The translations under genes were made by a program, and so were the position numbers. The notes under the pieces are model-generated. The model was not told the origin of the DNA. It ran no database searches and saw only the letters and a program-made list of their open reading frames with translations. 64,000 nt of DNA from Treponema sp. UBA792 (GTDB taxonomy: Bacteria; Spirochaetota; Spirochaetia; Treponematales; Treponemataceae): positions 1 to 64,000 of the forward strand of contig DBIW01000020.1 in NCBI GenBank assembly GCA_002296965.1. The letters are read 5' to 3'. The number at the start of each line of letters is the position of its first letter. The first letter of the stretch is position 1. Of this stretch, positions 8,991 through 16,429 are shown one piece after another.

Positions 8991-9020
8991 TAGACATTCC
9001 GGGGGAATTTAATATATAAT
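8991..9020 (+). promoter_or_regulatory. Promoter of the infC-rpmI-rplT operon
   Basis: TAGACA (8991-8996), an 18-base spacer and a perfect TATAAT (9015-9020) lie upstream of infC. The leader would be about 40 nt and includes the AGGAGG ribosome binding site. It is too short to hold an L20-type autoregulatory structure of the Bacillus kind. Confidence 0.65.
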
Positions 9021-9068
9021 GCCTGATACGCTATATGATAAGGGTGTCACAGAACACTAGGAGGATAG

Positions 9069-9602
9069 TTGGCATACAGTAACAACAACAATAAGGGGCA
9101 GCGGATAAATGAACAGATCCGTGTGCGTGAGGTCAGGCTTATAGACGATGAGGGAACCCAGCAGGGAATTGTACCCACGCTGGAGGCGCTCAGGATGGCG
9201 AAAGAGCGGGAGCTCGACCTTGTTGAAGTTTCACCGAATGCAAATCCGCCGGTGTGCAAGATACTTGATTTCGGAAAATACAGGTTTGAACAGGAGAAAA
9301 AGCTCCGTGACTCCAAGAAGAACCAGAAAGTATTGAAACTCAAGGAGATTCGTATGCAGCCGAAAATCGGCTCAGGCGACCTTGACACGAAAGCGAAACA
9401 TATACAGGAATTTCTTGACGAGGGCTGCAAGGTCAAGGTCACGATCCGTTTCCGCGGACGGGAGCTTGCGCACACGGAACTCGGTTTTGATGTTCTGAAT
9501 GAAGTTCTGAAAAGGCTTACTTCGGCGTATGTCATGGAAAAACCGGCCGCAATGGACGGAAGAAATATGTCCATGACAATTTCAGCAAAAGCCCAAAAAT
9601 AA
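9069..9602 (+). CDS. infC: Translation initiation factor IF-3
   Basis: IF-3 binds the 30S subunit, keeps it apart from 50S and checks the start codon-initiator tRNA pairing. This 177-residue protein has the N-domain start ([16 protein letters not shown]), the Tyr/Lys-rich linker, and the C-domain with KEIRMQPKI and the DLDTKAKHI stretch. The start codon is TTG at 9069, four bases after an AGGAGG. A non-ATG start is a known feature of infC in other bacteria, where IF-3 represses its own translation by discriminating against it; the same may hold here. It heads the conserved infC-rpmI-rplT operon. Confidence 0.97.
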   Translation: MAYSNNNNKGQRINEQIRVREVRLIDDEGTQQGIVPTLEALRMAKERELDLVEVSPNANPPVCKILDFGKYRFEQEKKLRDSKKNQKVLKLKEIRMQPKIGSGDLDTKAKHIQEFLDEGCKVKVTIRFRGRELAHTELGFDVLNEVLKRLTSAYVMEKPAAMDGRNMSMTISAKAQK

Positions 9603-9617
9603 CAGAGGTTTGAAAAA

Positions 9618-9818
9618 ATGCCTAAGATGAAGACAAAGAAGTCCGCTGCCAAGCGTTATTCGCTGACCGGCACCGGCAAAGTAAAGCACAAGAAGATGAA
9701 CCTTCGCCATATACTGACAAAGCGTTCACCGAAAAGAAAGAGACAGCTCCGCGCTGCCGGTATTCTTGCAGAAGCTGATGCGAAGAAAATCCGCAAGCAG
9801 ATGCTTCCATACGGTTAA
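9618..9818 (+). CDS. rpmI: Ribosomal protein bL35
   Basis: This 66-residue basic protein has the bL35 pattern PKMKTKKSAAKR at the N-terminus and an RH.LTKRSPKRKRQLR-like middle. It is a 50S subunit protein. It lies 15 bases after infC and 13 bases before rplT, the standard order. The ribosome binding site is modest (GAGG), as expected for a gene read from an upstream promoter. Confidence 0.97.
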   Translation: MPKMKTKKSAAKRYSLTGTGKVKHKKMNLRHILTKRSPKRKRQLRAAGILAEADAKKIRKQMLPYG

Positions 9819-9831
9819 TGAGGTGTAGAAA

Positions 9832-10191
9832 ATGTCAAGAGCAATAGACGGAACAAAAAGAAAGAACCGCCGTGTAAAAATCCTTAAGCTTGCAAAAGGA
9901 TTCAGAGGCGACCGCAAATCGAACTATAAGCCGGCGAAGGATGCTGTCGTAAAGGCGCTCAGCCACGCTTATGTTGACCGCCGTGACAGGAAGCATGAAT
10001 TCCGCTCACTCTGGATTGCACGTATAAATGCGGCGGTAAGAGACGAGGGACTTACATATTCCCGCTTCATCGACGGTGTGAACAAGGCCGGAATAAAACT
10101 GAACCGCAAGGCTCTGTCAAATATGGCCATTGAGGATCCGGCGGCATTCAAGGCTGTCGTTGAGTCAGCAAAAAACGCGCTGAAGGCATAA
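9832..10191 (+). CDS. rplT: Ribosomal protein bL20
   Basis: This 119-residue protein is bL20, an early assembly protein of the 50S subunit that binds 23S rRNA. The long basic N-terminal helix ([21 protein letters not shown]) and the globular part ending in [10 protein letters not shown] are typical. The ribosome binding site GAGGTG precedes the start. In other bacteria L20 represses this operon; no leader structure for that is obvious here. The next gene starts three bases after its stop. Confidence 0.97.
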   Translation: MSRAIDGTKRKNRRVKILKLAKGFRGDRKSNYKPAKDAVVKALSHAYVDRRDRKHEFRSLWIARINAAVRDEGLTYSRFIDGVNKAGIKLNRKALSNMAIEDPAAFKAVVESAKNALKA

Positions 10192-10194
10192 GTT

Positions 10195-10752
10195 ATGATT
10201 TCACTCGATCAGGTTTTACTTCTTGAAGAAAAAGTAGAGAGGGCTGTTGAGAAAATTCAGCAGCTGCAGGCTGAAAACGATGCTCTGCGCAGCAAATGTT
10301 CAGAGCTCACAAATGCGCTTTCAAGCAAGTCGGAGCAACTCTCGACTTTTGAGCAGGATCAGAGCAGGATCGAGAACGGAATACTTAAAGCGCTCGACCG
10401 GCTCGCAGCAATAGAAAATTCTGTTCTTGATGCGGCCGGCAGCGCAGTTCAGCCGCAGAATTCAACCGTATATGCACAGGAGCCGCCGGTTGCGGATACG
10501 AATTCCGCGGTGCCGCAGCAGGAGCATACGGATGTCTCCGGCGAGCCGCCTGCGGAACCGGCATACAGTGAAAATTTTCCCCGGCAGTCAGCGGAATCTC
10601 AGGTGACGCAGACTCCCGCTCAGGAATACAGCACCGCCGCATATCAGCAGTCTTATGAGCAGGACAGCCCGGAACAGGATTTCCCAGGAGAAGCTGATAT
10701 TCCGGAGGATACTGACGACGGCCAGGAAAATCTGGGATTCGACATATTCTGA
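10195..10752 (+). CDS. Coiled-coil protein with acidic tail, ZapB-like
   Basis: This 185-residue protein has an N-terminal coiled coil (about 3-80) with regular heptads (LLLEEKVERAVEKIQQLQAEN), then a Pro/Gln/Glu-rich, probably disordered tail (about 85-185). The coiled coil resembles ZapB, a Z-ring accessory protein. The next gene, overlapping by one base, encodes ZapA, the partner of ZapB, which strengthens the idea. ZapB itself is much shorter (about 80 residues), so the tail is an addition. It is probably co-transcribed with rplT. The name is an inference from shape and context. Confidence 0.6.
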   Translation: MISLDQVLLLEEKVERAVEKIQQLQAENDALRSKCSELTNALSSKSEQLSTFEQDQSRIENGILKALDRLAAIENSVLDAAGSAVQPQNSTVYAQEPPVADTNSAVPQQEHTDVSGEPPAEPAYSENFPRQSAESQVTQTPAQEYSTAAYQQSYEQDSPEQDFPGEADIPEDTDDGQENLGFDIF

Positions 10753-11072
10753 TGGGTACCCTGAAAATAAATATGCTCGGAACATCATTCACAGTTCAGG
10801 GCAATGAGGACACCGAATATCTCGACAGACTGCTCGGCTATTACAAGAGAATAACCGATGACATTCAGAAAGGAAACAAGGTGAAGAATCCCGTACAGAT
10901 TTCGATTCTTGCGGGAATAATGCTTTGCGACGAGCTGTACAAAGAAAAATCAAGAAATATATGCGAACAGGACGGTGATGTCAAGCAGAATCCCTTATCC
11001 ACTCCGGAAAGCGAGGAAGTTGAGCAGCATACGCTGGACATGATAAGGCGGATAGACGGAGTCCTGGATTGA
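10752..11072 (+). CDS. zapA: Cell division protein ZapA
   Basis: ZapA crosslinks FtsZ filaments in the Z-ring. This 106-residue protein has the globular head (LKINMLGTSFTVQG, then YLDRLLGYYKRI) and a C-terminal helical part of the usual length. The start overlaps the stop of the coiled-coil gene by one base, so the two are translationally coupled. Its place after the infC-rpmI-rplT genes would tie division proteins to ribosome synthesis. Confidence 0.88.
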   Translation: MGTLKINMLGTSFTVQGNEDTEYLDRLLGYYKRITDDIQKGNKVKNPVQISILAGIMLCDELYKEKSRNICEQDGDVKQNPLSTPESEEVEQHTLDMIRRIDGVLD

Positions 11073-11073
11073 A

Positions 11074-11550
11074 ATGATAACCGTATGGATTGACGCCGAC
11101 TCCTGTCCGGCTCCGGTCCGGAACTATGCGGAGAGAAGGACAGAACAAATCGACATCCGGCTGAAATTCGTCGCGAACAGGGGACTCACCGTAAAAAAAT
11201 CAGATAAAATAGAATTCATAGTCTCACGGCCGGGAAAGGACTCGGCCGACAATATCATATATGAGAACGTCCAGGACAATGACCTTGTAATCACCCGGGA
11301 CCTGCTGTTTGCGGACAGGCTTGTCCGAAGGCATATTGCGGTTATGAACGATTCGGGTACTGTATTCTCCGCAGAAGACATGGAAATCCTGCTTGCGGAG
11401 CGGGAGCTGAGTCTTCAGCTTGCGGAGGCTGGAATAGTCAAGAAGACACGGAGAAAGCACAATCCCGGAAACATGGAGCGATTCAGGGCGAATTTCGACA
11501 GGATGACAGGAAAACTGCTGGATGCGGCTCAGTCCGGATATTCCACCTGA
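11074..11550 (+). CDS. YaiI/YqxD family protein (UPF0178, DUF188)
   Basis: This 158-residue protein shows the UPF0178 pattern: WIDADSCPAPVRN at the N-terminus, then VANR, the central DNDLVITRDLLFADRL and a conserved MNDSGTVF. Asp residues in these motifs suggest a PIN-like nuclease fold, but no function is established for the family. It begins one base after zapA and is the last gene of the run from infC. Its last 22 bases overlap the tail of the convergent HD-GYP gene. Confidence 0.9.
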   Translation: MITVWIDADSCPAPVRNYAERRTEQIDIRLKFVANRGLTVKKSDKIEFIVSRPGKDSADNIIYENVQDNDLVITRDLLFADRLVRRHIAVMNDSGTVFSAEDMEILLAERELSLQLAEAGIVKKTRRKHNPGNMERFRANFDRMTGKLLDAAQSGYST

Positions 11551-12764
11551 ATTGAGCATATCCTGTCCCTCACCTGCATGAACGCAAGGACGACCTCGGG
11601 GTCAAACTGCGTTCCGGCATTCACCTGAATCTCGTTGAATGCGTCGTCCATGCTCCAAGCCTCCTTATAACAGCGCCTGTGGCTCAACGCGTCGAACACG
11701 TCGGCGACGGCGACAATCCTCGCGCAAAGCGGAATCTCATTTCCGGAAATCCTCGCTCCGGGCGGAAGCCCCTCCTCTATGGAGAACTCCGAAAGATCTA
11801 TTCTTCCCGGATAGCCTGTCTCGCCGCCGTCCCATCTGTCGTGATGGTGAAGCGCCACATCCCTTGACATCTCGTCAAGAAAAGATTCCGGCGGCTCAAA
11901 CAGCTGCGCTCCGATACAGGTATGCCCTTTCATTATGTTGCGCTCCTCCTCCGTGAAACGCGGGAATTTCTTCTTAAGAATCACGTCGGATATGCCGACC
12001 TTTCCGACATCATGGAATTTGGCGGCTATTTTCAGCGTGTCACGGTATCTGTGCTGCTCCGTCTCCGGAATATTGTGGTTGAACGCCCATCTGTCATAAA
12101 TCTCAAGCGAATATGACGACACGCGCTGCACATGGTGATACGTCTCCTTGGGATCACGGAATTCAGCCATCTTGAGCATACGGCGGACCATGTTGCTTGT
12201 CAGATAAGAATGTTGAAGAGCCTGCACCGCGGCCGCGGCGAAATGTGTAATTATGAGCTCATCCTCATCATCAAAGCAAACTACCTTTCCGCTGCTGTCC
12301 TTCACATTTATTATCTGCAGGACACCCAGAAGAGTCCCGTTGGCCATTTTAAGCGGAATCGTGTAGATTGATTTAGTCCTGTAGTCGGTGGTAAGATCCG
12401 TCTGTCTGTTGAATTTATAGGGTCTGGAGGCAGGAATCCGGTAAGCGTCCTTTATGTTAAGAGGCCTTCCGCTGCAGGCGACATAGCCTGCGATCGATTT
12501 CTCATCTATAGGAAAAGAAAAACACGTATACGGCAGCTTCTCGCCGGGAGCAAGCTCCTTCAGGCGCGTGTCATTCTGTCCGTACTTTATCTTGAGTCTT
12601 GTCCCCTCGGCCACATAAATCGAGCCGGCATCCGCATTGACGAATTTCCTTATCTCCGTCAGTATGCGCTCAAGCAGGACATCCACGTCCTGAATCTCGC
12701 CGAGCTTCTTCTCAAGCTCGATTATCTTCTGCAGTTTCTCGTCAGACCCCATCTCTTCAGCCAT
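11529..12764 (-). CDS. GAF domain HD-GYP phosphodiesterase
   Basis: This protein of about 411 residues likely hydrolyses cyclic di-GMP. A short N-terminal coiled coil is followed by a GAF domain (roughly residues 20-185), then the HD-GYP domain with HDVGKVGI (metal-binding HD) and HHDRWDGGETGYP, which carries the second His pair and GYP. All diagnostic residues appear present. The protein lacks membrane segments, so it is a cytosolic sensor; the GAF ligand is unknown. The start at 12764 is preferred over 12812 because a TATTTT box ends seven bases before it with TTGAAA 17 bases upstream. The 3' end overlaps the convergent YaiI gene by 22 bases. Confidence 0.9.
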   Translation of the reverse strand: MAEEMGSDEKLQKIIELEKKLGEIQDVDVLLERILTEIRKFVNADAGSIYVAEGTRLKIKYGQNDTRLKELAPGEKLPYTCFSFPIDEKSIAGYVACSGRPLNIKDAYRIPASRPYKFNRQTDLTTDYRTKSIYTIPLKMANGTLLGVLQIINVKDSSGKVVCFDDEDELIITHFAAAAVQALQHSYLTSNMVRRMLKMAEFRDPKETYHHVQRVSSYSLEIYDRWAFNHNIPETEQHRYRDTLKIAAKFHDVGKVGISDVILKKKFPRFTEEERNIMKGHTCIGAQLFEPPESFLDEMSRDVALHHHDRWDGGETGYPGRIDLSEFSIEEGLPPGARISGNEIPLCARIVAVADVFDALSHRRCYKEAWSMDDAFNEIQVNAGTQFDPEVVLAFMQVRDRICSIQVEYPD

Positions 12765-12771
12765 AACCAAT

Positions 12772-12800
12772 AAAATAAGATAAAAGGACAAATATTTCAA
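12772..12800 (-). promoter_or_regulatory. Promoter of the HD-GYP gene, leaderless geometry
   Basis: On the minus strand TTGAAA (complement of 12795-12800), a 17-base spacer and TATTTT (complement of 12772-12777) end seven bases before the ATG at 12764. No Shine-Dalgarno sequence follows. Confidence 0.6.
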
Positions 12801-12997
12801 CCGGAAATCCATCCGAAATCATTTTACGGAGCATAAATTCTCCCGTATTGAAAACTTGTCCGCCGGAGTATAGAATACCCGAATCCGCCGGGCCTCATCA
12901 TGAATTCCCGGCGCGGACAGAATTCCATGCACAATGGCCCCGCTCCGCCAGACGGAACAAGCCACGGGCGGGGAACACTTTATCAGACGGAAAGGAA

Positions 12998-13876
12998 ATG
13001 GGCGCAAGAAAGAACGGCAGAAACAGAAGGAACGGTGCGGAAGAATTTGAGGCTTATTATTCGCAGCTGTTCGGCGGACGGTGGAAAACGCTGAAAGAGT
13101 CATTCAACGGGGAGCCTGACTATGCGGAATGGAGGACGCCGGGAGCCGGAAAACCGTATTATCTGGACAGCGCGAGCGTGCTTGCGGCCGCCAGCCTGCC
13201 GCTTGACGGGGCGGAAAAAATCCTAGACCTGTGCGCCGCTCCGGGAGGAAAAACACTTGTTCTGGCCTCGCTCATGCCGAAAAATGCGGAGCTTTATTCT
13301 AACGAACGTTCAGCGGAACGGAAAAGACGGCTTTCGGCTGTGGTAGGAGACTGCCTTCCGCCGGAGACATCGGCAAGAGTGAAAGTCTCATGCAGCGACG
13401 GAGCGCTGTGGTGCAGAAAATTCGGCGAGGAATTCGACAGAATTCTGCTTGACGTCCCCTGCTCCTCCGAACGGCACGTGGCCGCTGATCCGAAATATCT
13501 CAACTCATGGTCACGCTCAAGAATAAGGACTGTCACGACGGAACAGTGGGCGCTTCTTTCCTCGGCTTACAGAATGCTCGTACCGGGAGGAATCCTCCTG
13601 TACTCCACTTGCGCCCTGTGTCCCGACGAGAATGACGGAATTCTCGCGAGGCTCGTTGAAAAATTCAGGCGGACAGGCGGAGAATTTGAATTTATCAGAC
13701 CGGAGCCGGCGGATGTATCAGCCTTCACTTCAGCGGAATTTCCAAAATTCACGCCGACGGAATTCGGAGTTCAGATTCTTCCGGACACTGCGGAAGGAGC
13801 GGGGCCGATATACTTTTCGGTCATAAGAAAAAACATGCCGCTTGGCGGCGCACATGATTACGGAGTCGACAGATGA
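12998..13876 (+). CDS. NOL1/NOP2/Sun family RNA 5-methylcytosine methyltransferase
   Basis: This protein of about 292 residues methylates cytosine C5 in RNA, as RsmB, RsmF and relatives do. It has the SAM motif DLCAAPGGKT, the DVPCSSE motif and the STCALCPDEN motif, which hold the two conserved cysteines used for catalysis and product release. It lacks the extra N-terminal domain of RsmB and the C-terminal domain of RsmF, so the exact RNA target is open. The start is at 12998 behind AAAGGA; the frame extends further upstream but without family similarity. The stop overlaps the fucosidase start by four bases (ATGA). Confidence 0.9.
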   Translation: MGARKNGRNRRNGAEEFEAYYSQLFGGRWKTLKESFNGEPDYAEWRTPGAGKPYYLDSASVLAAASLPLDGAEKILDLCAAPGGKTLVLASLMPKNAELYSNERSAERKRRLSAVVGDCLPPETSARVKVSCSDGALWCRKFGEEFDRILLDVPCSSERHVAADPKYLNSWSRSRIRTVTTEQWALLSSAYRMLVPGGILLYSTCALCPDENDGILARLVEKFRRTGGEFEFIRPEPADVSAFTSAEFPKFTPTEFGVQILPDTAEGAGPIYFSVIRKNMPLGGAHDYGVDR

Positions 13877-16341
13877 ATGATTTTACAGGAAGAAGCACAC
13901 CGGACGCGCTTTTCTTTGACAGGCCGCCGGAACAATGGGAGCACAGAATTCCGCTCGGAAACGGAAGGCTCGGAGTGATGCTGAAGGCATCGCCATGCCG
14001 GGAGTCGCTACAGCTGAACGAGGAGTCGGTATGGTCCGGAGGACCGCAGGACAGGCTGAATCCGGACGCGAGGAAATCCCTTCCGGCGATAAGGGAACTT
14101 GTCCGCGACGGAAGAATTCAGGAGGCGCAGGAGCTGGCGTTCGAGACGCTGTCCGGAACATCGTTCAACGAGCGCGTGTATCAGACGGCCGGAGACCTGA
14201 ACATAGATTTTTTCACCGAGGAGAATGCCGGAATCACGGGGCCGCTTCCGTCGCATCAGGAGCCGCAGGAGACGCTAGACAGCTACAGCTGCATACTCAG
14301 GCTTGACGAGGCGGCGGCGGAAATAAGATACACCTGCGGAGGAACAGAATTCACGCGCAGAGTGTGGGTCTCGGCTCCGGACAACATGATTTTCATGCAC
14401 GTAAAGGCTTCGGAGTCCGGCAAGGTGAATTTCCGCGCGTTTCTGGACCGCGGAATCTGGAGCGACAGGCTCTGGTCAGAGGACGGAATGATATTCATGA
14501 AGGATGCTCATGGAATTCCGTTCTGCGCGGGAGCCGGAGCCGTAACATCCGGAGGAAAAACAGCGGCAAGCGGAGTCTGCCTTACAGGAAAAGGCTGCGA
14601 TGAGCTCCTTCTTTTCGTTGACATAAGGACATATTCTCCGGGCAGCGCGGAAATCACAAAGGAGGAATACGACAGGGAAATCCTAGACGACAGCTGGTCG
14701 GAAAGATGTACGGCCGGTCTCAGGCAGATGGGAGAATTCATATCGGAAAACGGAGTCAGCGCCGCCGCGAAGATTCTTTTCGGCAGGCACAGAAAGGAAT
14801 ATTCGGAATGGTATGGAAGAATGTCCTTCTCCCTTTGCGGAACGTCATCATCAGACAGGCCGACTCCAGAACTGCTTTCAGACACCAAGTCCGGAAGAAC
14901 GCTCACCGCGCTCCAGTACTGCAACTTCTCGCGGTATCTCCTTATCTCATCAGGAAGAAAGCCCGGAATTCTCCCCGCCACGCTGCAGGGGCTGTGGAAC
15001 GGAAGCATGGATCCGCCATGGGGAAGCAAATACACGATAAACATCAATCTTCAGATGAACTACTGGCCCGCCTGCATCTGCGGTCTGCAAGAGACCGAGG
15101 AGGCGGTGTTCGCCCTTCTTGAGCGCACATACAGAAACGGAGTCCGGACGGCGCAGGAAATGTACGGCTGCCGCGGTTTCGCCTTGCACCACAACACCGA
15201 CATCTGGGGCGACAGCGCGCCTCAGGACTGCTGGATTCCCGGAACATACTGGACGCTCGGAAACGCATGGCTTGCGACACACATCGTCTCCCACTACGCA
15301 TATACGCGCGACAGGGCGCTCCTGTCAAGATACTATTACCTTATTCATGAATCATGTCTCTTCTACACGGACTTTCTGACCGGAAGCACGGAAACGGCGG
15401 AAGACGGAAAACCGTATCTCGTCCTGAATCCCTCCGTATCGCCGGAGAATTCATATATCTCCAGAGCCGGGCAGGAAGGAGCCTTCGCCGAAGGCTGCGA
15501 GATGGACAACATGATTCTGGAGCAGCTTTTCAGGGGCTGCCTTGACTGCGCCGCGGAGCTCGGAAAAGACGCAAAGCGCAGGGACGGAACTCCGTATCCC
15601 GGTTCTGATTTCGACGAATTCAGGAATGTTCTTGCGCACATAAAGCGTCCGGAACTCAATTCCGACGGCACAATAATGGAATGGAATTCGGCGGTCACGG
15701 AAACGGAGCCGGGACACAGGCATATATCACATCTGTACGGGCTTTTTCCGGGCAGCACAATCTCGCCGGAAGAGACCCCCGCCCTGGCGGCCGCAGCGGA
15801 AAGAACGCTGGAAAAACGCCTCAGGAACGGCGGCGGACATACGGGATGGAGCCAGGCCTGGATAATGAATTTCCGCGCGTCGCTTCATCAGGGAAATGAA
15901 GCCCTCTCCGGCCTGATGAGCCTTTTCGACCGCTCGACGCTTCCGAACCTTCTCGACACACATCCGCCGTTCCAGATCGACGGAAATTTCGGAACGCTCG
16001 CAGCGGTGACAAGAATGCTCATACAGAGCAGGCCAAGGGAAAGCCTGTGCGGAACGGACATAGACCTGCAGCTTCTTCCGGCCCTGCCCGACAGCGACGG
16101 ATGGCGGAACGGACATCTGCGGGGAGTAAGAATTCACGGCGGACTTTCAGCGGATCTTGAATGGAAGGACGGAAAGCCTGTAAAAGCGGCGGTTCATGCG
16201 CTTTCGGCGGACAGAAGCATAACGCTCAATATATACAAAGGCGGAAGCGACACGGCACGCGCGCCGTCAGACCGGCTATGTGTTTTCCATTCATCGGTTG
16301 TGGTGAAGCCGGGACAGGAAGACATCGAAATCCTGTTCTGA
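13873..16341 (+). CDS. GH95 family alpha-L-fucosidase
   Basis: This 822-residue protein matches glycoside hydrolase family 95, inverting enzymes that release alpha-1,2-linked fucose (or galactose) from glycans. The N-terminal beta-sandwich begins with PLGNGRLGVML and LNEESVWSGG. In the catalytic barrel, Asn390 and Asn392 (TININLQMNYW), Glu525 (SVSPENSY) and Asp703 (QIDGNFG) match the catalytic Asn pair, Glu and Asp known from Bifidobacterium AfcA. No signal peptide is visible, so the enzyme probably acts on imported oligosaccharides in the cytoplasm. It overlaps the methyltransferase by four bases, an unusual partner. Fucosidase activity fits a gut or rumen host. Confidence 0.92.
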   Translation: MNDFTGRSTPDALFFDRPPEQWEHRIPLGNGRLGVMLKASPCRESLQLNEESVWSGGPQDRLNPDARKSLPAIRELVRDGRIQEAQELAFETLSGTSFNERVYQTAGDLNIDFFTEENAGITGPLPSHQEPQETLDSYSCILRLDEAAAEIRYTCGGTEFTRRVWVSAPDNMIFMHVKASESGKVNFRAFLDRGIWSDRLWSEDGMIFMKDAHGIPFCAGAGAVTSGGKTAASGVCLTGKGCDELLLFVDIRTYSPGSAEITKEEYDREILDDSWSERCTAGLRQMGEFISENGVSAAAKILFGRHRKEYSEWYGRMSFSLCGTSSSDRPTPELLSDTKSGRTLTALQYCNFSRYLLISSGRKPGILPATLQGLWNGSMDPPWGSKYTININLQMNYWPACICGLQETEEAVFALLERTYRNGVRTAQEMYGCRGFALHHNTDIWGDSAPQDCWIPGTYWTLGNAWLATHIVSHYAYTRDRALLSRYYYLIHESCLFYTDFLTGSTETAEDGKPYLVLNPSVSPENSYISRAGQEGAFAEGCEMDNMILEQLFRGCLDCAAELGKDAKRRDGTPYPGSDFDEFRNVLAHIKRPELNSDGTIMEWNSAVTETEPGHRHISHLYGLFPGSTISPEETPALAAAAERTLEKRLRNGGGHTGWSQAWIMNFRASLHQGNEALSGLMSLFDRSTLPNLLDTHPPFQIDGNFGTLAAVTRMLIQSRPRESLCGTDIDLQLLPALPDSDGWRNGHLRGVRIHGGLSADLEWKDGKPVKAAVHALSADRSITLNIYKGGSDTARAPSDRLCVFHSSVVVKPGQEDIEILF

Positions 16342-16394
16342 AAAAAAATCCCCCGGAGCCTCACCATAAATTTCATGATGAACTTCCGGGGGAT
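16341..16394 (-). terminator. Intrinsic terminator of clpB
   Basis: Ten-base arms ATCCCCCGGA and TCCGGGGGAT (16348-16357 and 16385-16394) form a hairpin. On the minus strand a run of eight T follows directly, so it terminates clpB. It starts at the stop codon of the convergent fucosidase gene and may serve both. Confidence 0.85.
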
Positions 16395-16429
16395 AATAAT
16401 CTCTTTACTGAATCCTCAGAAGGAGAACA

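Noticed and set aside
13873..16341. EcoRI-like restriction system as explanation for GAATTC density
   Set aside because: Cells with such a system without a matching methylase would avoid the site, and no restriction or methylase gene of this kind is in the window.
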